A stretch of 64,000 bases of DNA from Verrucomicrobiota bacterium. Its GTDB lineage: Bacteria > Verrucomicrobiota > Verrucomicrobiia > Verrucomicrobiales > DEV007. Location of the stretch: assembly GCA_963205275.1 (NCBI GenBank), contig CAUJIH010000020.1, positions 62,001 through 126,000 on the forward strand. The letters are read 5' to 3'. A program made the position numbers and the translations under genes. The notes below the pieces were generated by a model that was not told where the DNA came from, did no database searches, and saw nothing but the letters and a program-made list of their open reading frames with translations. Positions within the stretch are counted from its first letter, which is position 1. Each line of letters opens with the position of its first letter. Shown here piece after piece: positions 18,555 to 27,435 of the stretch.

Positions 18555-19244
18555 TCACTTCTTCCGAAAGATCAGGAAGTAGTTGTCTTTGAAAATGTCG
18601 ACTTGCTCAATCAGCTCCAAGCCAGCGGCCTCGATCTCCTTTTGAAAGACATCCTGTCCGGCTCTTACATGTTCCTTCGTCCAGTCGGAGCTATCATCAT
18701 TTCGCACGAACTCGATCAGAGCAAGCCGTCCGCCCGCTCTCAGAGCCTGCACGATGGACTTCATCGTTTTTTCCGGATGTTCGAAGTGGTGATACACATC
18801 GCAAATGAAGACAAGATCGACAGAGTTCGGAGCGAGTTTTGAGTCATCGGCCGAGCACACGATTCCTTCCACTTGCTTCAGCCCCTGCTCTTGACAGGTT
18901 TTCAGAATATGATCGATAAAATTCTTGGCGATATCCACCGCATAGGCCTTCCCTTCCGAGCCGACTTCCTTCGCCATTAGCCGGGTAAAAAACCCAGTGC
19001 CTGCACCGACATCAGCGATCGCCATTCCTGGCCTTAGGTGCAGATGTTTGATGACTTCCTCGCGCAGATGATACACTTCCCGGCTCTCTTTTTCGAAACG
19101 CTCAACGTAAGTCTTCGGATCTGGAGACTGAAAAGAATCATTGATTCCCTTGGGGACAATCGCTTCATCCGCTCTGACCAGAAGAGGCGAGAATGCGAAA
19201 AGAGCGAGCGGTAAAGCGATAGCAAAGAAAAAATGTTGTTTCAT
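18555..19244 (-). CDS. Class I SAM-dependent methyltransferase with signal peptide
   Basis: The 229-residue protein begins with MKQHFFFAIALPLALFAFSP followed by VRADE, a good Sec signal with a plausible cleavage site. It then has a class I methyltransferase fold: motif I ADVGAGTGFFTRLMA, an acidic AVDIAKNFI, VDLVFICDVYHHFEHPEKTM and GGRLALIEFVRND. The methyltransferase domain is complete, but SAM is cytoplasmic, so an exported enzyme is unusual. Such signal-bearing copies do occur in Planctomycetes and Verrucomicrobia. The substrate is unknown. It is convergent with DUF1552 and has about 345 bases of apparently empty sequence upstream. Confidence 0.82.
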   Translation of the reverse strand: MKQHFFFAIALPLALFAFSPLLVRADEAIVPKGINDSFQSPDPKTYVERFEKESREVYHLREEVIKHLHLRPGMAIADVGAGTGFFTRLMAKEVGSEGKAYAVDIAKNFIDHILKTCQEQGLKQVEGIVCSADDSKLAPNSVDLVFICDVYHHFEHPEKTMKSIVQALRAGGRLALIEFVRNDDSSDWTKEHVRAGQDVFQKEIEAAGLELIEQVDIFKDNYFLIFRKK

Positions 19245-19589
19245 CTGATGGGAAGGGTCGAGTATAGATCTTCGAAGCTCCGATGTAAACGCCCCTCAAA
19301 ACGCCAGTAGGGCGCATTCTCGCACGTCCTTACGCTTGCAGGTACGTCGAGAACGCTTCGACAGGAAAAAGGTCACAATATCGCGGCGGACCTATCGTCA
19401 GTTATCGTTGAGAGAAAAAATCGCCGACGGCGCGATGCAATCGGCGCATGGGAAATCCACCGAGCAGAAACTCGCAACCTCGAGAAGGTGTAGCTGCCAG
19501 TTATATCTCGATTCTTCAGACTTGCGATCCAATGATCGAGATTCGCAGCCCAGATGTTCGCGTCACATCTTCTTTCCTGTCATTTTCCC
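19245..19589. other. Non-coding interval with no recognised feature
   Basis: About 345 bases separate the methyltransferase start from the end of the AraC gene, both on the minus strand. Short open frames exist on the plus strand, but their translations are rich in Arg and Ser with no domain pattern. I see no tRNA, terminator with a T-run or obvious repeat. The promoter of the methyltransferase presumably lies here. Confidence 0.5.
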
Positions 19590-20456
19590 TCACGCCGCCT
19601 CATATCGGGAAGGTAGGCAGCCTTTCACCTGTTGAAATGCCTTACTGAAGTGGCTTAGACTCTGGTAGCCGACTTCTAGAGCGACCTCGCTGACATTGTA
19701 GCGCCCTGTGCCCAGTAGATCCGCAGCCTTTTCCACGCGCCTCTTTCTCAAATACTGACTGATCGTCATCCCGACCGTAGAGGAGAACGTTCGGCTAAGA
19801 TAACTAGCACTACAGCCGACTTCGGTAGCAAGCCGACTGAGTTCGAACGATTCGTCCAGACGTGTCTCCAGCATCGCCTTCGCCTTGGTTACACGCATTC
19901 TGGCGAGTCGCTTTTGACGCGTACAGAAAAACTCCTCGTCTCCTGAAGCCGGAACGAAGCAGAGAATCGCAAGCAACATTTTCAACTGACTCTCATACCA
20001 GAACGCGCGAGCAGCGCCGGAGACGAGAGGTTGGCGCATCGCAGGCACGATCTGGGCAGCAAGTTCCGAGCGAGCGGACAGTTCGGCTCGTGCCCGTGAA
20101 TGATAGACAAGATCGCGCACGCTCGACAGCAGGCCGGGTCGAAATGATTCCAACATCGTCGCCAGAGTGTCATGCCGAATTCCCACGAGAATCGCATCCA
20201 CATCTGACGGGAAGTCGAGTTCTGTCCGTGCAATTCTAGTGTTCACAACACCTACGGAACCAGATTCGATACGATATTCGATCCCGTTTTGACGATAGCT
20301 CAGGAATCTTTCTACCGGAATCAGCAGAACGATCTGGTCTGAGGGCAGAGTTACCGTACTCGCCGGCAAATTCTCTTCCCCCGGGAGATCCCAAGCCCAG
20401 AGAACGGAATTGTGCGAACCAAAAAGAAACTTTCCAGCAGTCTGTTGTGTCGTCAT
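19590..20456 (-). CDS. AraC-family transcriptional regulator
   Basis: The protein is 288 residues from the ATG at 20456 (MTTQQTAGKFLFG); a TTG at 20489 would add 11 residues. The N-terminal 170 residues are a ligand-sensing domain of unknown specificity. The C-terminal 100 residues are the AraC double helix-turn-helix: FELSRLATEVGCSASYLSRT, then MTISQYLRKRRVEKAADLL and VSEVALEVGYQSLSHFSKAF. It probably binds DNA in response to a small molecule. The outer-membrane factor gene lies 121 bases upstream on the same strand, so regulation of that gene or of itself is possible but unproven. Confidence 0.93.
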   Translation of the reverse strand: MTTQQTAGKFLFGSHNSVLWAWDLPGEENLPASTVTLPSDQIVLLIPVERFLSYRQNGIEYRIESGSVGVVNTRIARTELDFPSDVDAILVGIRHDTLATMLESFRPGLLSSVRDLVYHSRARAELSARSELAAQIVPAMRQPLVSGAARAFWYESQLKMLLAILCFVPASGDEEFFCTRQKRLARMRVTKAKAMLETRLDESFELSRLATEVGCSASYLSRTFSSTVGMTISQYLRKRRVEKAADLLGTGRYNVSEVALEVGYQSLSHFSKAFQQVKGCLPSRYEAA

Positions 20457-20577
20457 ATCTTCTGTTACTATCGTGATAATGCGTCTCAATACCAGTAAAA
20501 ATTCCTTCCTTTTTATTCTTTTTTATGAATGAGATTAAACTCGTATCTGTTAATCTCACGGGATCAGGCTCAAAGCA

Positions 20578-22173
20578 CTAATTCGACTGCTTCTTCTGGT
20601 GGCGTTGAGAGCCTGCTTCTGATCCATTTCGCACAGGCTCGGCTCGGAGAGGCTCAAGAGCGCTTTCCGAGACTTTCCTGCGAAGTCGTACATGATGGGG
20701 ACGCTTAGCCTTTTCCGCACTGGGGATGAATTCATGCTCCGTCCCTCCGCCGAGGGCCTTGAAGAGAGAGATATAATCTCGTGCGACTCGTCCCCGACTG
20801 TATACTTCCTCGTCCTCCGCGCTGAATTTCGTCCGCTCAGCATCCAGCACGTTCTGGAAGCTCACGAGACCACTCTCGTAATTCTCCTTCACCAAGCTCA
20901 CAGTTTCGCGAGAGAACGAGACGGCTCGACTAAGATCACTCAAACGTTTCCGTTCGTTGAGAATCGTCGCCATTACAGTTTCCACCTCTTCCACAGCCTT
21001 GAGAACGGAATTCTCATAAACAGCCAGCGCAGCAGTAGCGCGGTGTTCCTCCGCAGCGATCTGATTCCGAATTCTCCCGCCACTGAAGAGCGCCCAGCGG
21101 AATGACGGCCCAAAGCCGTATGCACGACTTGAGTTGTCAAAAAGTCGTCCACTAGTGGTGGACTGAAGCTGAAAGTCCCCGGCGAGCGTCAGGCGCGGAT
21201 AGAGTTCTGCTTCGGCGATTCCAATCCGTGCTGTCTGAGCCGCGAGTTCGCGCTCGGCTCGACGAATATCTGGACGGGCGCGAAGCAAATCTGCCGGAAG
21301 ACCTGCAGAATATCCCGCAGGGGGCATGGGAATTCCACGAGAGCGGGACAGGACCCCCTCTACCGACGCTGGGAAGCCACCGGACAGCGTCGCAAGACGG
21401 TTCTTTGCTGCTGCCAGCTCGGTGCGAAGAAGAGGAACCGCCGCTTCAGAGAGCGCCAGATTGGATTCTGCCTGCGTCACATCGATCCGCGGGACTAGAC
21501 CAGCGTCTAAACGTCCTTGAGTCAACTTCACTGAGCCACGTTGGGCCGTGATATTGGCATTCGCCACAGAGATTCGCTCCTCCAGCGTCCGATATTCCAC
21601 GTAGTTGAGAGCGACCTCGGCGGAGAGAGACACCAGAGCATCTCGGTAATCCTCTTCACGAGCCTGCACATTGGCACTCGCCGCCTCAACCGAGCGACGA
21701 ATTCCTCCAAAGAGATCAAGCTCCCACCCGGCGTCGAATCCAGTGGAGTAGAGACTGAATCCACTATGCGAGGACCCGGCTCTGCCACCGCCGCCCCCAC
21801 CCCCGACGAAGCCGGCGGAACTCATGTTTTGACTGTTTCGCTTGCGATTATACAGCCCGACCCCGTCCGCCTGAGGGAGTCCTTGACTACGGGCGATGCC
21901 GCGAAGAGCGCGGGCTTCATCAACCCGAGCGAGCGCCGCTTTCAGATCCGGATTCGACTTGCGAGTTCGTTCGATCAGCGTATTAAGCGCCGGATCGTGA
22001 AATCCCTTCCACCAGCCATTGAGAGAATCCCCGCTGAGGTCGTGCGCAACACTGCGCGACCAAGCATCAGGGACTTTGGTAGACGGCCCGACGTAGTCCG
22101 GCCCCACGGTGAAGCAGCCCGTGAGAAAAAATACCACAGGAGCTAGGAGGAGAAGCATTCGTCGCGACTTCAT
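20578..22173 (-). CDS. Outer-membrane efflux lipoprotein (NodT/TolC-like)
   Basis: The 531-residue protein starts MKSRRMLLLLAPVVFFLTGC, with lipobox LTGC followed by FTVGPDYVGP, the classic start of NodT-type RND outer-membrane factors. Two OEP repeats are visible: the first with VDEARALRGIARSQGLPQ and NYVEYRTLEERI, the second with RARPDIRRAERELAAQTARIGIAEAELYP and FRWALFSGGRIRN. It would form the trimeric outer-membrane channel of a tripartite efflux pump. The ATG at 22173 is chosen because earlier residues from 22266 do not belong to a signal peptide. No membrane-fusion or RND inner-membrane gene is within the window. Confidence 0.93.
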   Translation of the reverse strand: MKSRRMLLLLAPVVFFLTGCFTVGPDYVGPSTKVPDAWSRSVAHDLSGDSLNGWWKGFHDPALNTLIERTRKSNPDLKAALARVDEARALRGIARSQGLPQADGVGLYNRKRNSQNMSSAGFVGGGGGGGRAGSSHSGFSLYSTGFDAGWELDLFGGIRRSVEAASANVQAREEDYRDALVSLSAEVALNYVEYRTLEERISVANANITAQRGSVKLTQGRLDAGLVPRIDVTQAESNLALSEAAVPLLRTELAAAKNRLATLSGGFPASVEGVLSRSRGIPMPPAGYSAGLPADLLRARPDIRRAERELAAQTARIGIAEAELYPRLTLAGDFQLQSTTSGRLFDNSSRAYGFGPSFRWALFSGGRIRNQIAAEEHRATAALAVYENSVLKAVEEVETVMATILNERKRLSDLSRAVSFSRETVSLVKENYESGLVSFQNVLDAERTKFSAEDEEVYSRGRVARDYISLFKALGGGTEHEFIPSAEKAKRPHHVRLRRKVSESALEPLRAEPVRNGSEAGSQRHQKKQSN

Positions 22174-22287
22174 AAAACGAGTTGCCTGCAAAAGAGCAGA
22201 GACTAGCCCCTTTGCCAAATCAAAATCGCTCCCATGATCCCGCCCTCTCGGTGGGAAAGGTGCCAAGCAGGACTCCTCCCTCTATGT

Positions 22288-23340
22288 CTATCGCTCTACC
22301 TTTTGTGATTGATCCATCCTGCAATCAGGGTCGGGAGACACAGACTCGCCCACTTCATCGACAGGATGAGTGAACAGATACCGCCAAACAGCTTCGTGGA
22401 TGAAGCCTCCGTCTGCACTCTTCACAGCAGACCGCCCTGGCACGGAAGCTCCGTGCGCCCGCTTGCTATCTCCTTCCACATCCGCATCCGTAATGAGCCG
22501 ACGGGAGTTGAGGAAGGGAGAAGCAGTCTTGTCCACATTAACCACCGGACCATACTCTTGCAGACCCAATAGCTGCCAGGAGCGACAGTAGTGATCCTCG
22601 ACCCATCCCGTATCCAGAACGTGAGTGAAGCCAAAAAAGCGATTCGTCGGTGTGGCGGACGGAAGAGCCTGCCACTTCTCCGTTTGATCACGAGGTCCGG
22701 AAAACATCACGACGCGAGCCACTCGACGATGAATGGCCAAGCGAGCCGATGATGTGCTCCCGTGGGAACTACCAGCGAGCACGATCTTCTCCCAGTCGAG
22801 TCCTTTCCCATCTGCGGAGAGAAACTGCCCCCAATCACCAGGGACATTCTCCTCTTTGAGAGCTTTTACGAACTGATATGCTCGCTCCTCCAAGCTGTCG
22901 GGACGAGCGATATCGACTAGGGGACTGTGATCTTCACCCGTGGTCGCCTCAAGTCGAATACGCCCAATGACGTCTCCCTGATCGTGCTGTTCACGGGTGA
23001 GAGTCGAGAACCAGCGATTGGCGTAACTTACCTGCATGTAGTGCATTCCATAACTAGCAACTCTCTCGGCGAGATCGGGCGTATATCCCATCAGCCAGAG
23101 CACCAGTTCTCCCCGTGGTCTGACGGCGGGATCAACGACGGCTACTTCCGTATCAGCAGGCTTGCCCGAGGCATCCGCGAAGACGAAATTAATCTCTGGA
23201 TACTCCTTCGTGCGAGGATCGAGTTCACTCGCTCGCTTGCGGAACTCCAGCCGAGTTGAAGACGAAGGCTCTGCCTGAAGGATAACGCAGAAAAAGCCGA
23301 CTGCAGGGAGCAACACGCTAGTGAAGAGACGAGAACGCAT
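22288..23340 (-). CDS. Secreted alpha/beta hydrolase of BPSS1187 type
   Basis: The 350-residue protein has an N-terminal signal peptide (MRSRLFTSVLLPAVGFF) and a nucleophile elbow GSSHGSTSSARLA near residue 195, typical of serine hydrolases. The pattern of an early ELVLWLMGYTPD-like strand, KIVLAGSSHG and a downstream VMFSGPRD resembles the BPSS1187-type family of uncharacterised hydrolases. The Asp and His of the triad cannot be fixed with certainty; a late histidine in GGFIHEAVWRYLF is a candidate. The substrate is unknown. It starts 14 bases after the dtd stop and is probably co-transcribed with it. Confidence 0.72.
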   Translation of the reverse strand: MRSRLFTSVLLPAVGFFCVILQAEPSSSTRLEFRKRASELDPRTKEYPEINFVFADASGKPADTEVAVVDPAVRPRGELVLWLMGYTPDLAERVASYGMHYMQVSYANRWFSTLTREQHDQGDVIGRIRLEATTGEDHSPLVDIARPDSLEERAYQFVKALKEENVPGDWGQFLSADGKGLDWEKIVLAGSSHGSTSSARLAIHRRVARVVMFSGPRDQTEKWQALPSATPTNRFFGFTHVLDTGWVEDHYCRSWQLLGLQEYGPVVNVDKTASPFLNSRRLITDADVEGDSKRAHGASVPGRSAVKSADGGFIHEAVWRYLFTHPVDEVGESVSPDPDCRMDQSQKVER

Positions 23341-23354
23341 GATGAGAAACCCTT

Positions 23355-23807
23355 CTACTCCTTCTGTCGAGAATCCAGAAGAATCGTCACGGGACCCTCA
23401 TTCTTCAGAGCCACCTGCATCGTCGCCCCGAACTCACCAGTCGCGACAGATTTGCCCAGAGCATTGGTCATCGCCTCGATGAAATGCTGATAGAGAGGAA
23501 TCGCGACTTCCGGTCTCGCCGCACGATCAAAGCTAGGGCGAGTCCCCTTGCGAGTTCTGGCATGTAGAGTGAACTGGCTCACAACCAAAACGCTCCCGCC
23601 TACATCGATCAGTGATCGATTCATCTTTCCCTCATCGTCTTCAAATACTCTCATGGGCAGAATCTTGTGAATCAGCCACTCGATATCTTCAGTGATATCT
23701 TCATGTTCGATTCCGAGGAGAATCAGGAATCCCGGTCCAATCTCCCCGACGATTCGGTCCCCGACAGACACAGAGGCTTCGCTTACACGTTGTAATACGA
23801 CACGCAC
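23355..23807 (-). CDS. dtd: D-aminoacyl-tRNA deacylase
   Basis: DTD removes D-amino acids and mischarged glycine from tRNA. The protein is 150 residues from the GTG at 23807 (VRVVLQRVSEASVSVGD), which matches the normal N-terminus and length of the family. An upstream in-frame GTG at 23867 would add 20 unrelated residues. The catalytic-site motifs are present: VSQFTLHARTRKGTRPSFDRAA and the cis Gly-Pro type segment with NEGPVTILLDS. No convincing ribosome binding site is seen for either start. It is divergent from the polysaccharide deacetylase. Confidence 0.93.
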   Translation of the reverse strand: MRVVLQRVSEASVSVGDRIVGEIGPGFLILLGIEHEDITEDIEWLIHKILPMRVFEDDEGKMNRSLIDVGGSVLVVSQFTLHARTRKGTRPSFDRAARPEVAIPLYQHFIEAMTNALGKSVATGEFGATMQVALKNEGPVTILLDSRQKE

Positions 23808-23945
23808 GAATGAACCGGGTAGCGGACCCTCTGAAAAATGGCAAGAAGAATTCGAGTCAAAATTCACTGAACACGGGCGATTCGAAGTCAGGAAATCTTG
23901 AACCTTGAAATATTACAGCTTTCATCGGACACTAGCGCCTTGCCA

Positions 23946-24863
23946 ATGCGACTTACTCTCCCGACAGTTCTCCTGGGAGCCACCCTGACATCCTGTCAGG
24001 TGCCTTCGTTCGTTTCGCGAGATACGCCTTCCTCCCTAGCCTCCGAGATCCGAGTTACCCTCAAGCCCATGGTTGCGGGACTAGAGGCTCCGACTTGGGG
24101 GCAAGAGATGGCCCCATCTGTTCCCGAGGGGTGGACAGGACCGATTGAAGACACCTACACCCACATCCGGACGAGTCGCAATGTGGTCGCCATCACCTTC
24201 GATGATGGCCCGCACGGCGAAAATACGCCCCGACTGCTGGATATGCTCAAGGCGAGAAATATCAAAGCGACGTTCTATGTGGTGGGGGATATGATCAAAT
24301 ATCACCCGGAACTGCTCGCCCGCATGATCGCCGAGGGGCATGAAATCGGCAATCACACGGTGAAGCACAATTCTCTCGCCCGCATGTCAGACGAGTCGCT
24401 ACTAACCGAATTGCGAGCGTGTCACGAACAAATCGTCGCAGCCTGTGGAGTGCCGCCAAAGACGATGCGACCTCCCGGCGGAGCAATCAAGAAGAGCCAA
24501 AAGGAACTGATGCTGAAAGAACTCGGCTACCCGACGATTCTTTGGTCCGTCGACCCTCTGGACTGGAAGCGTCCAGGAGTCGATGTGGTGACTAGTCGTA
24601 TCGTGAACGGAGCGCATCCCGGTGGCATTTTGCTGGCTCACGATTTGCACAAATCGACCGTCGATGCCATGCCTGCGACGCTTGACCAGCTCTTAGCCAA
24701 AGGGTTCGAGTTCGTCACCATCTCACAATTGATCGCCATGGATGAAAAGCCACCGGAGCTAACGAAAACTCCGGAAACGCTTACGAAAAGCTCCAAAGTA
24801 TCGACAGATTCTCCGAGTTCTGATACGATGACGATCTCCAACCAAGCCAAAAGCGCTCCATAA
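23946..24863 (+). CDS. Polysaccharide deacetylase lipoprotein (NodB domain)
   Basis: The 305-residue protein starts MRLTLPTVLLGATLTSCQVP with lipobox LTSC, so it is a lipoprotein anchored in the envelope. The carbohydrate esterase family 4 domain follows: TFDDGPHG (catalytic base and metal Asp), the metal histidines in GHEIGNHTVKHNS, MRPPGGAIKKS, LWSVDPLDW and the catalytic-His region GGILLAHDLH. All five CE4 motifs are present, so activity on N-acetylated glycans such as peptidoglycan, chitin or an exopolysaccharide is likely. The C-terminus is a Ser/Thr/Pro-rich tail. A TTG at 23898 is in frame but ignores the lipobox. Confidence 0.93.
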   Translation: MRLTLPTVLLGATLTSCQVPSFVSRDTPSSLASEIRVTLKPMVAGLEAPTWGQEMAPSVPEGWTGPIEDTYTHIRTSRNVVAITFDDGPHGENTPRLLDMLKARNIKATFYVVGDMIKYHPELLARMIAEGHEIGNHTVKHNSLARMSDESLLTELRACHEQIVAACGVPPKTMRPPGGAIKKSQKELMLKELGYPTILWSVDPLDWKRPGVDVVTSRIVNGAHPGGILLAHDLHKSTVDAMPATLDQLLAKGFEFVTISQLIAMDEKPPELTKTPETLTKSSKVSTDSPSSDTMTISNQAKSAP

Positions 24864-24893
24864 TTCGATTACACACGAACCGCTACACATAAT

Positions 24894-25880
24894 ATGAATC
24901 CTGAAGCTCAATGGTACTACGAAATGAGTGGCTCTCGTCAGGGACCTGTATCCACGGAGCATATACTCTCCCTTCGACGGGGAGGTGTAATCGGTGATTC
25001 AACTTTGGTTTGGTCTACGGGTTTTTCAGCCTGGATGCCGTTTGCCCAAAGTGAATTGGCGAGTCAAATCGCGGCGAGCGCGCCCGCTGCTCAGGCAAGC
25101 CACGCCACTTCATTCCCTCCCCCTGCTCCAGCAGGCATGACGCCCTATAGGCCAAGACAGATACAGACTCGGCCAGGCTATCGGCTTTCGATTCGATCTA
25201 CTCTCAGTCGAGCATGGGGAGTTCTAAAAAGCCGCTTCTGGCCTATCATAGGAGTCAGCCTGCTCTCGATGATAATGATCAGCGTCGCTTCGCAGCTTTT
25301 TCTTCCTGTTTTCTTTCTGACCCTCCCTTTAATGGCGGGACTTTTTTGGTATCTCTTGATGTATATGCGAGGAAATGAGCCAAATACTGAGATGCTATTT
25401 GAAGGATTTCGTCGGCAGTTCAAGCCCTTGGCTATACTCAATCTAATCATCTCGGGAATCGGCATGGCAATCACCATCCCCGTAGCTGCTTTGCTCGTCG
25501 GTGGAATTTTTGCAATCTTTGGAGTTGAGAATCATCAGGAACCCAATCCAACGGTGCTGTTTGGCGTGATTGGGGCATCACTTCTGGTGTATTTCTTCCT
25601 ACTTCTTGCCTACTCTTTTCTTGGGATTGTTGGCGTCCTTGCTTCGATGCTCGTGCTAGATGGTGAGATTCCTGTGAAACAGGCGCTTTCCATGAGCTGG
25701 CAGGTGGTGAAGTCTCAGTGGTTTCGCTTCTTGTTATTTCTCGCTGCCGTATTCGCTATGACCTTTATCGGCGTTCTAGCTCTCTACGTCGGCAGCTTCA
25801 TCGCGATGGCTTTGAGTTTGGTCGCCTATGTGGTGATTTACGAAGACGCATTCTGCGACACCACAGAAGCTGCCCAATAG
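24894..25880 (+). CDS. GYF_2-domain membrane protein
   Basis: The 328-residue protein begins with a GYF_2 domain (WYYEMSGSRQGPVSTEHI, then GGVIGDSTLVWSTGFSAWMPF), a small proline-peptide-binding fold common in PVC bacteria. A Pro/Ala-rich linker follows, and residues about 110-325 carry roughly five to six membrane helices (for example IIGVSLLSMIMISVASQLF, VYFFLLLAYSFLGIVGVLA, LLFLAAVFAMTFIGVLALY). The membrane part resembles DUF975/glycerophosphoryl-diester-phosphodiesterase-membrane-like domains. Its function is unknown; GYF_2 probably recruits a partner. It follows the deacetylase by 30 bases and is convergent with the M23-like gene. Confidence 0.8.
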   Translation: MNPEAQWYYEMSGSRQGPVSTEHILSLRRGGVIGDSTLVWSTGFSAWMPFAQSELASQIAASAPAAQASHATSFPPPAPAGMTPYRPRQIQTRPGYRLSIRSTLSRAWGVLKSRFWPIIGVSLLSMIMISVASQLFLPVFFLTLPLMAGLFWYLLMYMRGNEPNTEMLFEGFRRQFKPLAILNLIISGIGMAITIPVAALLVGGIFAIFGVENHQEPNPTVLFGVIGASLLVYFFLLLAYSFLGIVGVLASMLVLDGEIPVKQALSMSWQVVKSQWFRFLLFLAAVFAMTFIGVLALYVGSFIAMALSLVAYVVIYEDAFCDTTEAAQ

Positions 25881-25887
25881 CGTCGAA

Positions 25888-26586
25888 TCAGGGTTTTGTT
25901 CCTGGAATCTCGACCTTCATTGCCGAAGCTTCTGAGGGTCGTGCTCGCGGAGCGGCATGAATAGCACCTATTGGAGACGGGAGAGTTGGGGCTTCTCTGT
26001 ACGGAGCTGCATTCGAGATACTCAATCCGGGAAAGCCTCTGATCTCGATTCGGATCGGTGAATCTCCGGAGTCGGATGAGCGAAACTGACCGAGAGCTTC
26101 CCCGCGAGCGACCAGAGCACCGACTCGCACTCGAACAGACGCTAATCCGGAGTATACAGTCTCAAAGACGCTGGCAGCCTGCGCATGGGCTAGGATAACC
26201 TTCTCTCCAGCCACCAGCATGACCCGTCCATCCGCAAGTGCTTTCGCCTCCTGATTCAGCCCTGCAGTTACTTCATCAATGAGGAACACGAGCGGCGCTT
26301 CCGTCATCTCAATAGGCGACAGGATGGCAAAATCAGGATCGAAAGGCACACCAGCTCTAGCTGAAAGCAGTCCGACGGGAGCGCCTACAAAGTCAGCATC
26401 AGGGAGATTCGCCCCTTTCTGTCCAGCACGAACAACGATAAAAATGATCATCGTCAGCGCACAGAGCAGAAAGAAGAGCGGCAGCACCTGCCGATGCAGC
26501 AGGAGCAGATGCGCTTTTACGTCGATATGGCTGGGGGGCGGGAGCACGGAGATACAAGACTCCACTCCAGAGGATTTGACAAGCAT
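25888..26586 (-). CDS. Membrane-anchored protein with degenerate M23-like (LytM) fold
   Basis: The 232-residue protein has one strong membrane helix (LPLFFLLCALTMIIFIVVRA, residues about 35-54), then a periplasmic domain. The segment GRVMLVAGEKVILAHAQAAS followed by FETVYSGLASVRVRVGALVA and RGEALGQ has the spacing of the lysostaphin/M23 beta-sheet. The zinc-binding HxH has been replaced: where active enzymes read YxHL it reads YSGL, and the later HLHFE-like motif is IRIEIR. It is therefore probably a non-catalytic scaffold or regulator, like EnvC- or NlpD-type LytM proteins. The assignment rests on pattern only. Divergent from truA by 39 bases. Confidence 0.6.
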   Translation of the reverse strand: MLVKSSGVESCISVLPPPSHIDVKAHLLLLHRQVLPLFFLLCALTMIIFIVVRAGQKGANLPDADFVGAPVGLLSARAGVPFDPDFAILSPIEMTEAPLVFLIDEVTAGLNQEAKALADGRVMLVAGEKVILAHAQAASVFETVYSGLASVRVRVGALVARGEALGQFRSSDSGDSPIRIEIRGFPGLSISNAAPYREAPTLPSPIGAIHAAPRARPSEASAMKVEIPGTKP

Positions 26587-26625
26587 CTCACAGCAGAACG
26601 AACTACATTATTCACCAAAGCTACG

Positions 26626-27432
26626 ATGACCCACCTTCCCGCCGAGACCCGTCGATTCCGACTCGACCTCGCCTACGATGGTCGCCCCTATGCTGGCTGG
26701 CAGAGTCAGCCGGGCGGCGGCACGGTACAGGACGTGCTGGAGAGCTGTCTCGCATCGACCTGTCCAGAGGTGCGCTCGGCACAGTCATCGGGCAGAACTG
26801 ACGCCGGCGTGTCGGCACTCGGACAAGTCGTGCATTTTGATGTCCCAAGCACGTGGCGCATGGATTCCGGAGCCTGGATGCGAGCGCTGAACTCGAAGCT
26901 CCCTGGCTCGATTCGGGTCATGCGCTGCGAGGAGACGCAATCTGACTTTCACGCCCGCTTTTCGGCCTTGGAAAAAACTTACGATTATCACATCGTAACT
27001 GCAGAGGTTTTGCCTCCACTGCTCCACCGCCTCGCATGGCATCAGGTAGGAATTGGCGTCGCAGAGCACTTCGACCCGATCTTGGCCCACTATTGCGGAA
27101 CTCACGATTTTCGCGCTTTCTCTGCAAAACGTCACGATGGTTACGACGAAAATCGCGACACTGTACGGACTCTGTATGAAGCCTCGGCTCGTCCGTCAGA
27201 GGATGGCAGTGGGGTTATCCTGCGCTTTCGAGGCACGGGCTTTCTGTATCGAATGGTCCGTTTTCTCGTCGGCACGACCGTATATGCGCTCCGTAGTCGT
27301 GTCAGTGAGGAAGAGATCGATTCCCTCTTGCAAGGTAGCCATCATGAGGCGAAAGCACCATACTGCGCTCCAGCAGACGGACTCACCCTCGTGTCAGTCC
27401 GTTACGGGACCGAGGTAGAGCCAATAGGCTGA
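26626..27432 (+). CDS. truA: tRNA pseudouridine38-40 synthase TruA
   Basis: TruA isomerises uridines 38, 39 and 40 in the anticodon arm of many tRNAs. The 268-residue protein has the catalytic-Asp motif SSGRTDAGVSALGQVVHF, preceded by LDLAYDGRPYAGWQ, with DFHARFSALEKTYDYHI and the C-terminal FRGTGFLYRMVRFLVGT. Length and motif order are standard. The ATG at 26626 (MTHLPAETRRFRLDL) is chosen; an upstream start at 26494 would run across the divergent gene. The AraC gene follows three bases after the stop. Confidence 0.95.
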   Translation: MTHLPAETRRFRLDLAYDGRPYAGWQSQPGGGTVQDVLESCLASTCPEVRSAQSSGRTDAGVSALGQVVHFDVPSTWRMDSGAWMRALNSKLPGSIRVMRCEETQSDFHARFSALEKTYDYHIVTAEVLPPLLHRLAWHQVGIGVAEHFDPILAHYCGTHDFRAFSAKRHDGYDENRDTVRTLYEASARPSEDGSGVILRFRGTGFLYRMVRFLVGTTVYALRSRVSEEEIDSLLQGSHHEAKAPYCAPADGLTLVSVRYGTEVEPIG

Positions 27433-27435
27433 AAC

